Shown here: positions 8,900 to 17,376 of the stretch, piece after piece | Position numbering within the stretch: position 1 is the stretch's first letter | Layout of the letters: each line of letters begins with the position of its first letter | DNA from: Bacteroidia bacterium | GTDB taxonomy: Bacteria; Bacteroidota; Bacteroidia; NS11-12g; UBA955 | Reading direction: 5' to 3' | DNA length: 36,484 bases | Assembly (NCBI GenBank): GCA_023268875.1 | Contig: JALRKL010000061.1 | Location: 1-36,484, forward strand | Translations under genes and position numbers: made by a program | Notes under the pieces: generated by a model | Database searches by the model: none | Seen by the model: only the letters and a program-made list of their open reading frames with translations | Told to the model about the DNA's origin: nothing

Positions 8900-10454
8900 C
8901 CCGCTCTGGATTTGGATGGTTCTGCCCGCGGTATTGTTTTTACTGGCTTGGGAACCAATAGGATTAACCCCTTTATTATTTGTTGCGTTCGTTCCTTTTT
9001 GGGTTATACACGATCGTTTGAGAGGGGCCTCATATTGGCGTTATTTTGGGGCTTTGTACCTTTCGTTTTTGGGATGGAATTTAACCACTACATGGTGGGT
9101 GTATTATGCATCACCTGCCGGTTCTGTGGCTATGATGATATTGAATACCCTGTTTATGTGTGTTCCGTTTCTAATTTTGCGGAAACTGCAAAAATTAAAG
9201 GCCTTTAGTTTTGTGTTTTTTGCAATTTTTACGGTTTTATGGGTGCTTTATGAATTCGGTCACCATCGTTGGGATTTAAGTTGGCCATGGCTTGCTCTAG
9301 GTAATGCATTTTCAGCTCATACTTCATGGGTACAGTGGTATGAGTACACCGGTACGCTTGGGGGCACTATTTGGGTATTGTGGATGAACATTACCGTGTT
9401 TGCCGCTTTAAAAAGTGGATTTTCCAAACGGAAATGGCAATTGATAGGTGGTTTTACGCTTCCATTATTAGTTTCTTTTATTTTGATGCAGACGGTTGAT
9501 ATTCAAAATGGCAAACCAATTAATGTAGCCGTTTTACAGCCCAGTTTTAATCCATGGAATGAAAAATTTGATCGTGACCCTATCGACATGCAAACAGAAA
9601 TGCAGGAGTTATCGAAAAAGGGCATTGATAGCAGCACCGATTGGCTTTTATGGCCGGAAACATGTTTGGTACGCAGTATAGATGTCGATTACCTAGATCA
9701 GAATCCACAGGTATTCATGCTGCAGAAAGATTTACTCTCTCATTACCCCAAAATGCAATTATTAACGGGTTTTCACGGCGTTAAATATTACAGGTCTCAA
9801 ACCAAGCCCACGCGATCGGCAAGAAAATCCAATTATGATGATCGTATTTTTTATGACGTGTACAATTCGGCTTTATGCTTAAAGCAAAATCGAAACGCTG
9901 AATTCTATCATAAGAGCAAATTGGTTCCAGGAACAGAACAAATGCCATTCATTCATACGATTCCATTTCTTGAAAGTTTAGCTATAAGCCTCGACGAAAA
10001 TAGCATTACAGGGAGCTTGGGTGTGAGTGATTCCGCATATGCGCTAGGTTCAGAGACACCCGTTGCCCCTATTATTTGTTATGAGAGTATTTATGGCGAT
10101 TATGTGCGCGGCTATATTCAACGGGGTGCCACTTGGTTGGGAATTGTAACGAACGATGCTTGGTGGGAAAATACACCCGGACATAAGCAACATTTTTCTT
10201 ACGCTAAATTGCGGGCACTGGAGTTTCGTAAATGGGTGGCACGAAGCGCGAATACCGGCATATCCGGATTTATTGATCCTCTAGGAAATACGTATGATAA
10301 CACCGAGTGGTATGTAAAAACTTGTCCCCAACGGACTATTTGGAGCAATACCCAAAAAACGGTGTATTACTATTTGGGTGATTTGGGAATCTTGGGAATC
10401 TATTTAGTGGTATTGGTTGTTTTATTAGCCAGTAGAATTAGGCTATTTCGATAG
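8862..10454 (+). CDS. lnt: Apolipoprotein N-acyltransferase
   Basis: Multi-TM N-terminus plus nitrilase-like domain (AVLQPSFNPWNEKF..., WLLWPETCL, PIICYESIYGDYVR, GATWLGIVTNDAWW, RALEFRKWVARSANTGISGFIDPLG). ATG 8862 preferred over the ORF-track GTG 8853; overlaps the rsmI 3' end. Confidence 0.94.
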   Translation: MLTIKLKSWIPNSPLWIWMVLPAVLFLLAWEPIGLTPLLFVAFVPFWVIHDRLRGASYWRYFGALYLSFLGWNLTTTWWVYYASPAGSVAMMILNTLFMCVPFLILRKLQKLKAFSFVFFAIFTVLWVLYEFGHHRWDLSWPWLALGNAFSAHTSWVQWYEYTGTLGGTIWVLWMNITVFAALKSGFSKRKWQLIGGFTLPLLVSFILMQTVDIQNGKPINVAVLQPSFNPWNEKFDRDPIDMQTEMQELSKKGIDSSTDWLLWPETCLVRSIDVDYLDQNPQVFMLQKDLLSHYPKMQLLTGFHGVKYYRSQTKPTRSARKSNYDDRIFYDVYNSALCLKQNRNAEFYHKSKLVPGTEQMPFIHTIPFLESLAISLDENSITGSLGVSDSAYALGSETPVAPIICYESIYGDYVRGYIQRGATWLGIVTNDAWWENTPGHKQHFSYAKLRALEFRKWVARSANTGISGFIDPLGNTYDNTEWYVKTCPQRTIWSNTQKTVYYYLGDLGILGIYLVVLVVLLASRIRLFR

Positions 10455-11453
10455 CTTAACTTGCCAATTCCAAGCATCTCGTAGCATGGTTTCCAAGTTT
10501 CGTTTGGCTTTCCAACCTAATACGTTTTCAACCTTGGTGGTTTCAGCCCATACTTTTACCACGTCGCCTGCCCTGCGGCCACCGATAGTGTGTGGTACTT
10601 TTAATCCGGTTGCAGATTCGAAACTATTAATAACTTCTAATACCGTGCTGCCATTTCCAGTGCCTATATTAAACACTTCAAAAGCGTTCTGGTAGGATTT
10701 GTCTATTAGGCGCTTTACGGCGCTTACATGGGCTTCTGCGAGGTCTACAACGTGGATATAATCGCGAATGCACGTTCCATCCGGTGTATCGTAATCATTT
10801 CCGAAGACGGTGAGGGATTCACGGATGCCCGCGACGGTTTGTGTTAAATATGGAATTAGGTTGTTTGGAACACCCAAAGGGAGTTCTCCAATTTCGGCAC
10901 TTGGATGAGCGCCGATTGGATTGAAATAACGCAAGCATTGCGTATTACACCAGGGAGCATTGTCTTTTAATATTACCTCTCCCATTTGCTTGGTCGCCCC
11001 GTATGGGGATTCGGCAGGCTTCGTAATGGTGCTTTCTTTAACCGGAATTTCTGCTGGCTCTCCATAAACCGTGCAACTACTGCTAAAAACAATATCCGTG
11101 AGTCCGGTTTCTTTCATCACTTCCAAAAGAGTAACAAGACCTCCCACATTGTTTCTGTAGTACATTAATGGTTTTTCTACGCTTTCGCCAACGGCCTTAA
11201 ACGCGGCAAAATGTATTACGGCATGAGGCTTTGACTCTTCAATAAGTTGTCGTAGTGCGGGAGCATCGTTTACGTCAAATTGAGCAAATTGTGGTTTATA
11301 TCCTATTAATTTTTCTATTCCGTCGAGCGCCGATAATTGCGAATTGGATAAATTATCAATTATAATAGGCTCGAAACCGGCTTCGTGCAAGGCAACAACC
11401 GTATGCGACCCAATGAAGCCTAATCCTCCGGTTACAATAATTTTTGATTTCAT
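10443..11453 (-). CDS. galE: UDP-glucose 4-epimerase
   Basis: MKSKIIVTGGLGFIGSHTVVALHEAGFEPIIIDNLSNS... SDR-extended with the YGATK motif. Start moved to ATG 11453, which overlaps the upstream stop as ATGA. Confidence 0.95.
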   Translation of the reverse strand: MKSKIIVTGGLGFIGSHTVVALHEAGFEPIIIDNLSNSQLSALDGIEKLIGYKPQFAQFDVNDAPALRQLIEESKPHAVIHFAAFKAVGESVEKPLMYYRNNVGGLVTLLEVMKETGLTDIVFSSSCTVYGEPAEIPVKESTITKPAESPYGATKQMGEVILKDNAPWCNTQCLRYFNPIGAHPSAEIGELPLGVPNNLIPYLTQTVAGIRESLTVFGNDYDTPDGTCIRDYIHVVDLAEAHVSAVKRLIDKSYQNAFEVFNIGTGNGSTVLEVINSFESATGLKVPHTIGGRRAGDVVKVWAETTKVENVLGWKAKRNLETMLRDAWNWQVKLSK

Positions 11454-12028
11454 TTTAAGGCAATAATTTCGTTTTCTGATACTAATTGATAGGTTTCTTT
11501 GGTCGCCGGACATTCTGCGAATCCTCTTTCGTTGAAATAAAGCCGTTCTCCATGTTTACTTATCCATCCGATATGTTTGGCTGGCACACCCGCCATAAGG
11601 GCATAGGCTGGCACATCTTTGGTTACAACCGCCCCTGCACCTATAAAACAATATTCTCCTAACTCTATTCCGCAAACGATAGTGGCATTGGCCCCAATAC
11701 TACATCCACGTCTTAAATGGGTATCGCGGTATTCGTCTTTTCTTTCAATGAAAGCCCTTGGATTCATTACATTGGTAAACACCATACTAGGTCCAAGAAA
11801 ACAATCGTCTTCAATAAAAACATTAGAGTAAATACTTACATTGTTCTGCACTTTTACTCCGTGACCTAATTCTGTTTGATTGGCCACAAAAACATTTTGA
11901 CCGAGTATGCAATGTTGGCCAATTTTAGCACCGGACATTACATGGCAAAAATGCCAGATTTTGGTATTCTCACCAATTTGAGCGCCTTCATCAACAAACG
12001 CGCTAGGGTGAATATAAGGAGGGTTCAC
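11450..12028 (-). CDS. Left-handed beta-helix N-acetyltransferase, WbpD/WlbB-like (UDP-2-acetamido-3-amino-2,3-dideoxy-glucuronate N-acetyltransferase type)
   Basis: Hexapeptide repeats with FLGPSMVFTNVMNPRAFIERKDEYRDT and GAGAVVTKDVPAYALMAGVPAKHIGWI. The ORF-track start (TTG 12088) lies in the T-tract of the upstream terminator, so a downstream start (GTG 12028) is proposed; the N-terminus is uncertain. Confidence 0.85.
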   Translation of the reverse strand: MNPPYIHPSAFVDEGAQIGENTKIWHFCHVMSGAKIGQHCILGQNVFVANQTELGHGVKVQNNVSIYSNVFIEDDCFLGPSMVFTNVMNPRAFIERKDEYRDTHLRRGCSIGANATIVCGIELGEYCFIGAGAVVTKDVPAYALMAGVPAKHIGWISKHGERLYFNERGFAECPATKETYQLVSENEIIALK

Positions 12029-12033
12029 GTGTT

Positions 12034-12041
12034 CAAAGTTA
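12034..12041 (-). promoter_or_regulatory. Bacteroidota -7 box TAACTTTG, 5 nt before candidate GTG start 12028
   Basis: Exact TAnnTTTG match on the minus strand. Confidence 0.5.
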
Positions 12042-12086
12042 GCCAATTTATTGCCATTAACGGGGCTCTGGTCGGAGACTTCCACC

Positions 12087-12120
12087 AAAAAAAAGAGGGA
12101 ATTCGTAAAGAATTCCCCCT
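12087..12120 (-). terminator. Rho-independent terminator downstream of the ompA-like gene
   Basis: Minus strand: GGGAATTC-TTTAC-GAATTCCC stem-loop followed by TCTTTTTTTT. Confidence 0.85.
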
Positions 12121-12145
12121 ATTTTATGGTTTGTTTGGTTGTTGT

Positions 12146-13804
12146 TTAGTAAGTAAGAACAAAATCTACACGGCGGTTTTTATCGCGACCACTGCGTGTT
12201 TTGTTATCGGCAATTGGCATTTCAGCACCATAACCTTTTGAAGTCAAACGCGCGGCGTCAATACCTTTACCTTTTAAGTATTCAGCAACGGCATCAGCAC
12301 GCTCTTGACTTAATGTTTTGTTGGCTGCATCGTCGCCCACATTGTCGGTATGACCTTGAACTTCAACAAAAGCTTCTGGGTATTCGTTCAAAATATCTAC
12401 TAGAATATCTAAGTTTTTATTAGAGCTAGAACGCAAGGTTGCTTTATTGTTGTCAAAGTTAATTCCCTTAGCGGCCAATGCGATTTTTTCAATAACTTTC
12501 TCTTCGATCACAGGGCAACCTTTACTTTCTGCGGTTCCCATTTTATCTGGACAGCGGTCGATATTATCGAATACACCGTCGCCGTCGGTATCGGGACAAC
12601 CTTCAGCATCAACGTTACCTGGGGTTGAAGGACATTTATCATCCAAATCAGCTACGCCATCGTTATCAGAATCAGGACAACCTTTAAGAGCAGGTAAACC
12701 AGGCAAGTTTGGACAACGATCGTCTTTATCGGCTACGCCATCTCCATCAGAATCAGGACAACCGTTAAACTCTTTCAAACCTTTATCAGTAGGACATGCA
12801 TCCAAACGATCTGGAATACTATCACCATCGCGATCAGGACAGCCATTGAAAGCTAGTAATCCTGCTTTGTCCATACAATCGTCATCAGCGTCTAGAACAC
12901 CATCTCCATCGCTATCTGCAGGACAACCTACGCTGTCAACAAAGCGACGGTATTTCGGCAATGTCTTTTTACACTCGTCAAATTTATTTGGAACTCCATC
13001 CTCGTCAGAATCTTTCAAACGACGACTTCCTCCGCTTCCTCCGCCGGAACCACCAAAACCGTAGGAAACTCCCAATGCATGGTAACCCCAAGCATCGTTT
13101 GTACGCCACAACTTGTGAACCAAAGGATTTTCTTCGCTAGGAGGGTTAGGATCTGAACTATTGGCACCATCCCAACGGTCGTTGAACGTGTAGGTTAGTG
13201 TGTACTGCCAATGAAGTGAAATGGCATCACTCAAGAAGAATTTGAATCCGATACCTCCTTGCAAGCCAAAACCGATATCGGTGATGGTTTGCTGAACCAA
13301 GTGTTCAGACTGATATACAGGATCGATACGCGTTGCGGCCATATATGGGTAAGGCCCCCATTTCATCAATGAGTGAACGTAATATCCGCTTAATGCTCCA
13401 TACAGATAAGGTGCAAATTTCGCATCTTCTGACATGATTAATCCGTTGTTAAGTTTGTATCGGGCTCCAAAGCTCAAATCTCCGGTTTGGGCGCGGAAAC
13501 TTCTCCAAAAAATATCGTTTTCTTTTACGAATTCTTCAATATTTTGAGTAGCTCCAACTTCACCAAAAGAGACATTTGTTACCGCATCGATACTTGGACT
13601 CAGGTAGTAAGAAAATGCCAAACCACCACCTTGATAGATAGGTGATTTAGAAAACAAAAGCGAAGAACCTAAATCTCCAATATATTCTCTAAGGCCACCA
13701 TTGAGTTCGATACTGTGCGAACCTGGCGATTGTGCAATTGCTTGACTTCCAGTGAGAAGGGCAGCGCTTGCGATAAACAGGTGTTTAAGGTAGTATTTTG
13801 TCAT
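12146..13804 (-). CDS. OmpA-family outer-membrane protein with thrombospondin type 3 repeats
   Basis: Signal peptide, OmpA-like beta-barrel, about six Dx(D/N)xDG(V/I)xDxxDxC repeats, C-terminal OmpA domain (VQGHTDNVGDDAANKTLSQERADAVAEYLKGKGI...NRRVDFVL). Confidence 0.95.
   Translation of the reverse strand: MTKYYLKHLFIASAALLTGSQAIAQSPGSHSIELNGGLREYIGDLGSSLLFSKSPIYQGGGLAFSYYLSPSIDAVTNVSFGEVGATQNIEEFVKENDIFWRSFRAQTGDLSFGARYKLNNGLIMSEDAKFAPYLYGALSGYYVHSLMKWGPYPYMAATRIDPVYQSEHLVQQTITDIGFGLQGGIGFKFFLSDAISLHWQYTLTYTFNDRWDGANSSDPNPPSEENPLVHKLWRTNDAWGYHALGVSYGFGGSGGGSGGSRRLKDSDEDGVPNKFDECKKTLPKYRRFVDSVGCPADSDGDGVLDADDDCMDKAGLLAFNGCPDRDGDSIPDRLDACPTDKGLKEFNGCPDSDGDGVADKDDRCPNLPGLPALKGCPDSDNDGVADLDDKCPSTPGNVDAEGCPDTDGDGVFDNIDRCPDKMGTAESKGCPVIEEKVIEKIALAAKGINFDNNKATLRSSSNKNLDILVDILNEYPEAFVEVQGHTDNVGDDAANKTLSQERADAVAEYLKGKGIDAARLTSKGYGAEMPIADNKTRSGRDKNRRVDFVLTY
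12511..13016 (-). repeat. TSP type 3 repeat-coding region within the OmpA-like gene
   Basis: Repeated DSDGDGVxDxxDxCP...GCP units in translation, with matching imperfect DNA repeats. Confidence 0.8.
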
Positions 13805-13846
13805 ATTTTATCCCGTTTTATATGCGTTTTGTAGAATTGTGGATGA

Positions 13847-13854
13847 CAAATATA
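13847..13854 (-). promoter_or_regulatory. -7 box TATATTTG of the ompA-like gene, with a real leader of about 40 nt
   Basis: Exact TAnnTTTG on the minus strand upstream of ATG 13804. Confidence 0.6.
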
Positions 13855-13959
13855 ACAAAGTCCGAATGAAAAAAAACTTTTTCGGAAAATTTTATGGAAT
13901 TGAGCTATAACCCGATAAATGGCGTAAAACCTGCCAAACCCACGAGTTTAAACGTGTTA

Positions 13960-14409
13960 TTAATTGTAAACTTGGAGAATGTTAGCGTTTCTACTAATAT
14001 AATATTGGGCTAAACGACCCGCAGCGGGACCTTTGCTTGGGAAGCCCGAGAACATATAGGTGCTTTCGCAGCATGGTTCGAATTTACCGGAAACGTAATT
14101 GCCGCATTTCAATTGAATATTGATAGAGTCAACCCAAATATGCGAACAAGCATTGGTGGGTTCGAAGGCACAGGTGCGCTCAAAAGCGTACCACTGATCG
14201 TCGTAATCGTGTATTATGAGAACGCCCCTCACACCCCCTTCGATATACGAAAAGGTTCCTACATTGTTTAAATGCATATTGGATGCGAGATTCAAATCCA
14301 AAACCGTATTAACCAATCCGCGAGGGATGTTTTCGGTAACCTGTCGCGAATCATCGCAGGAACTTAGCAGCGCCACCGAGATCAATAGGTGAAAGAAATT
14401 ACGCGTCAT
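13960..14409 (-). CDS. Lipoprotein with degenerate Rieske-like domain
   Basis: MTRNFFHLLISVALLSSCDD lipobox; TNACSHIWVD...IQLKCGNYVSGKFEPCCESTYMFSGFPSKGPAAGRLAQYYI resembles a Rieske box 1/box 2 arrangement and the ...GPA...L..Y tail. Start moved to ATG 14409. Confidence 0.6.
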   Translation of the reverse strand: MTRNFFHLLISVALLSSCDDSRQVTENIPRGLVNTVLDLNLASNMHLNNVGTFSYIEGGVRGVLIIHDYDDQWYAFERTCAFEPTNACSHIWVDSINIQLKCGNYVSGKFEPCCESTYMFSGFPSKGPAAGRLAQYYISRNANILQVYN

Positions 14410-15241
14410 AAGTGTAAAAGCCTTTTTTTGTTTTGCGTCCATGAAATCCTGCATCTACTTTTTGTTTTTGTATGCGACTTGGACGGAACTTTGAATCGTA
14501 TTGGAATTGTTCGAACATAGATTGTGTAACCGAATAATTGGTCTCAACGCCTATTAGGTCCATCAATTCAAAGGGCCCCATCTTGAAGCCGGTGGATCGC
14601 ATTAGTTTATCCATTTGTTCGAATTCACAGACTTGCTCTTCTAGTGCTTTTAAGCTCTCCACATAAAAATGTCGTGCAACTCGATTTACAATAAATCCGG
14701 GGGCATCTTTTGCGTAAACGGCCGTTTTGCCGAGTTTTTTGGCCCATTCGAATGCTTTTTCAGCTATGGAACTATCGGTGGCGGCCCCGCTAATAATTTC
14801 TACCAGTTTCATGATATGGGCCGGATTAAAAAAGTGAACTCCAACCAATCGTTCAGGATGCTTTAAACCTCTGCCAATTTGGGTAATGGGAATAGAGGAA
14901 GTATTGGTGGCAAAAATGCAATCTGCGTTATTTTGTGCTTCAAGTTTCGCAAATAATTCCTGCTTAACAGGTAGTTTCTCTACGATAGCTTCTAAGATAA
15001 AATCGCCTGTTAATTCTTCAAATTGGTGAGAAAACCTTAAGTTTTTTAAAGCGTTTATTTTATGCTCTTCGGTAATTTTTCCAATACTTTGAGCCTTGTC
15101 TAATTGTTTGTGAATATAAGATTCGGCCTTATTAAGGGCATCTAGGTTTATGTCATATAGCAAGGTGTTAAAACCCGCGCGAATGCTTTCAATAGCAATT
15201 CCCGAACCCATCACACCGGATCCAATTATTATCACATTCAT
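14399..15241 (-). CDS. hbd: 3-hydroxyacyl-CoA / 3-hydroxybutyryl-CoA dehydrogenase
   Basis: MNVIIIGSGVMGSGIAIESIRAGF NAD-binding fold; FATNTSSIPITQIG, GVHFFNPAHIMKLVEII, DAPGFIVNRV, GPFELMDLIG. Confidence 0.93.
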   Translation of the reverse strand: MNVIIIGSGVMGSGIAIESIRAGFNTLLYDINLDALNKAESYIHKQLDKAQSIGKITEEHKINALKNLRFSHQFEELTGDFILEAIVEKLPVKQELFAKLEAQNNADCIFATNTSSIPITQIGRGLKHPERLVGVHFFNPAHIMKLVEIISGAATDSSIAEKAFEWAKKLGKTAVYAKDAPGFIVNRVARHFYVESLKALEEQVCEFEQMDKLMRSTGFKMGPFELMDLIGVETNYSVTQSMFEQFQYDSKFRPSRIQKQKVDAGFHGRKTKKGFYTYDA

Positions 15242-15251
15242 AGATACAAAA

Positions 15252-16511
15252 TTAACGACCTTTAAGCCAAGTTTCTGGATTTTGTTTGCTTTGACCCTCC
15301 CAAACTTGGAATTGGAGAACGGCTTTACCATCATCGTCAGTCATAACCTTTCCTAAAACATCGCCTACGCTAATTTTTTGTCCTTTACTTACGGAGATGG
15401 AATTCATCCGCGAGTAAACAGAAAAATAATCGCCGTGATTAACCAAAACTGCATCCCCTTCACCCGGAATGGACAGAATGGCACTTACGGTTCCTTTGAA
15501 AACGGCTTTCACATTTTGTCCAGGCGTTGTAGAAATGTCTATACCGTTGTTTTGTAGGGTGATATTCTTGAATTCTGGGTGTTTATGAACACCAAAAGTT
15601 TGGGAAACGAATCCTTGAGATACGGGCCATGGCAATCTTCCTTTATTGTTTTTAAAGGAATTGCTTAACGCTGTTGATGCCGGCGTTTTTGATGTGGCCA
15701 AATTATTCTTTTTGCGACGGGCTTCACGTTCTCTTCGCTTCCTTTCTGCCTCTATTTCTCTCGCAATTGCTTTTTTAATGGCGGCATTAAGTTGGGCCAT
15801 TTGTTTTTGCTTTTGAGCAATGCGACTATTAAGTGAATCTTCTTTTTTGGATAATTCCGAAACAAGAGAAGTTTTCTTTTTCTTATCAGATTCCAACTTG
15901 CGCCTTTCTTGCTCTTGGGCAATTAATAACTGGGTTTTCTCGCGTCTTATCTTATTCAAAGCCACCAAGGCGTTTTCAACTTTAATCTGTTGATCGTTCA
16001 ATTGGGCAATTTGAAATCTTCGATAATCGGAAACTTTTCGCAAATATTTCCAACGTCGAACAGCCTGTTTTACGCTTTTTGATGAGAAAACAAAAGCCAT
16101 TTCTCTTCCCGATTTACGGGTTTTATAGGCCTTTTTGACGGTTTCGTTTAGTTTGTTTTTTTCTTTTTGAAGATCTTCTTGAAGTATCGACAGCATTTCG
16201 TATTGCCGTACTATTTCCTCCTCGGTTGCCACTACCTCTTTCTCTAAGTTTTCTATAAGTTCTTGGCGTTGCCTTATAATTTGACTCAGCGTGCTAAGTT
16301 GGTGCAGAGTGGCTTGTTTTTTATTTTGTGTGGATTTTAAAATTCGTTGGCTAGCCGCAATTTCACGTTCCACTCTCTTGCGCTTCGCCTCCAATGCTTT
16401 ACGGGAAGTTTGGGCATTTGAAGTATTGCCTAAAAGCAAGCTTATCAGCAATAAGGCTCCTAAAAAAGAACGTTTACCAAGTTTCAACAAGAGTATAGCC
16501 GTTGGGTACAT
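15252..16511 (-). CDS. EnvC-like murein hydrolase activator (coiled coil plus degenerate LytM/M23 domain)
   Basis: Long coiled coil plus LytM fold (PWPVSQGFVSQTFGVHKHPEF...NNGIDISTTPGQNVKAVFKGTVSAIL...GEGDAVLVNHGDYFSVYSRM...LQFQVWEG...NPETWL); Zn-ligand His positions are substituted. Start uncertain (ATG 16511 or a downstream TTG). Confidence 0.88.
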   Translation of the reverse strand: MYPTAILLLKLGKRSFLGALLLISLLLGNTSNAQTSRKALEAKRKRVEREIAASQRILKSTQNKKQATLHQLSTLSQIIRQRQELIENLEKEVVATEEEIVRQYEMLSILQEDLQKEKNKLNETVKKAYKTRKSGREMAFVFSSKSVKQAVRRWKYLRKVSDYRRFQIAQLNDQQIKVENALVALNKIRREKTQLLIAQEQERRKLESDKKKKTSLVSELSKKEDSLNSRIAQKQKQMAQLNAAIKKAIAREIEAERKRREREARRKKNNLATSKTPASTALSNSFKNNKGRLPWPVSQGFVSQTFGVHKHPEFKNITLQNNGIDISTTPGQNVKAVFKGTVSAILSIPGEGDAVLVNHGDYFSVYSRMNSISVSKGQKISVGDVLGKVMTDDDGKAVLQFQVWEGQSKQNPETWLKGR

Positions 16512-17376
16512 TGAACGGGTACGAAGGTATGGGTTCAAAACTTGAGGTTTTTAACCGAACATCCAATCGTATAGTTTTTAAGGCATCTGCCAAAAAGATA
16601 CTGGTTCGTGAGGCTACCGAATATTGCGGATTTTCTATCTGTAATCTGTCGGTATAGTCTGCCCAAAGAGAGCGTCCATTAACGTCATCATTTATGACGT
16701 TTTGTATCACCATGTTCGATTGGTCAAATTTTACGGCATAACCTGGGTAGAAAGAAGCATCGCCGCGAAAAGTGCTGTCTGCCCAATCGAAATAAATCAG
16801 CTGTGACAAGGTTTCCCCCGAAAATAAGCGTTGTAAAGCTCCAATTTGTGCGGGCAGTTGCGTGCTAATTTGGAGTTCTTTTAGAGAAATTCGATAGTAG
16901 TTTTTTTGCAGTAAATCTAGCGCGTAGAGGGTGTCGTTTTTAATAACTCCTTTGGCAATTTGAAAGCCGATTGAAGCATTTATCGAAAACCAAAAGATGC
17001 TATCGCGCCTCATGCGGAAACTCATAACTCCGTTGTATCGCTGTTCACCGCCGAGGTCAATATCAATATCATAACGACCACTAAAATGCTCCCAACTCAA
17101 ATGCCCTAGTTCGATGCCTTTTGTATCCGCTAACTTATATTTTCTTGAAACAACCTTCGATGTAGGTACTTGATTCCCGGTTATTTGATGGTCTGTATTA
17201 GGGGAAATCGCTGCTGCTGATTCGTTTGTATTGTTATTACGAATATTTTGGTCTTCATCCCGTACAGCCATTTCCGCTGCGGGGAATGTTGCTTTTGGTA
17301 CCTGGCTATTCGTGTTTTTTTGGCTGTAACAAGCGGTTACTCCAAGTATTAAGGGTATGATAGCGGTGATTTTCAT
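16474..17376 (-). CDS. DUF4292-family lipoprotein
   Basis: MKITAIIPLILGVTAC lipobox; GVMSFRMRRDSIFWFSINASIGFQIAKGVIKNDTLYALDLLQKNYYRI; conserved neighbourhood. Confidence 0.8.
   Translation of the reverse strand: MKITAIIPLILGVTACYSQKNTNSQVPKATFPAAEMAVRDEDQNIRNNNTNESAAAISPNTDHQITGNQVPTSKVVSRKYKLADTKGIELGHLSWEHFSGRYDIDIDLGGEQRYNGVMSFRMRRDSIFWFSINASIGFQIAKGVIKNDTLYALDLLQKNYYRISLKELQISTQLPAQIGALQRLFSGETLSQLIYFDWADSTFRGDASFYPGYAVKFDQSNMVIQNVINDDVNGRSLWADYTDRLQIENPQYSVASRTSIFLADALKTIRLDVRLKTSSFEPIPSYPFNVPNGYTLVETW

Noticed and set aside
12447-13064. 205-aa plus-strand ORF antisense to the ompA-like gene
   Set aside because: It reads the complement of TSP3 repeats (low-complexity GQP/SLSATPS repeats), has no start signal, and the sense strand is a clear OmpA-family protein.
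13859-13890. TCCGAA...TTCGGA inverted repeat between the Rieske-like gene and ompA as a terminator
   Set aside because: Short stem dominated by A/T homopolymer, overlaps the ompA promoter region; not convincing as an intrinsic terminator.
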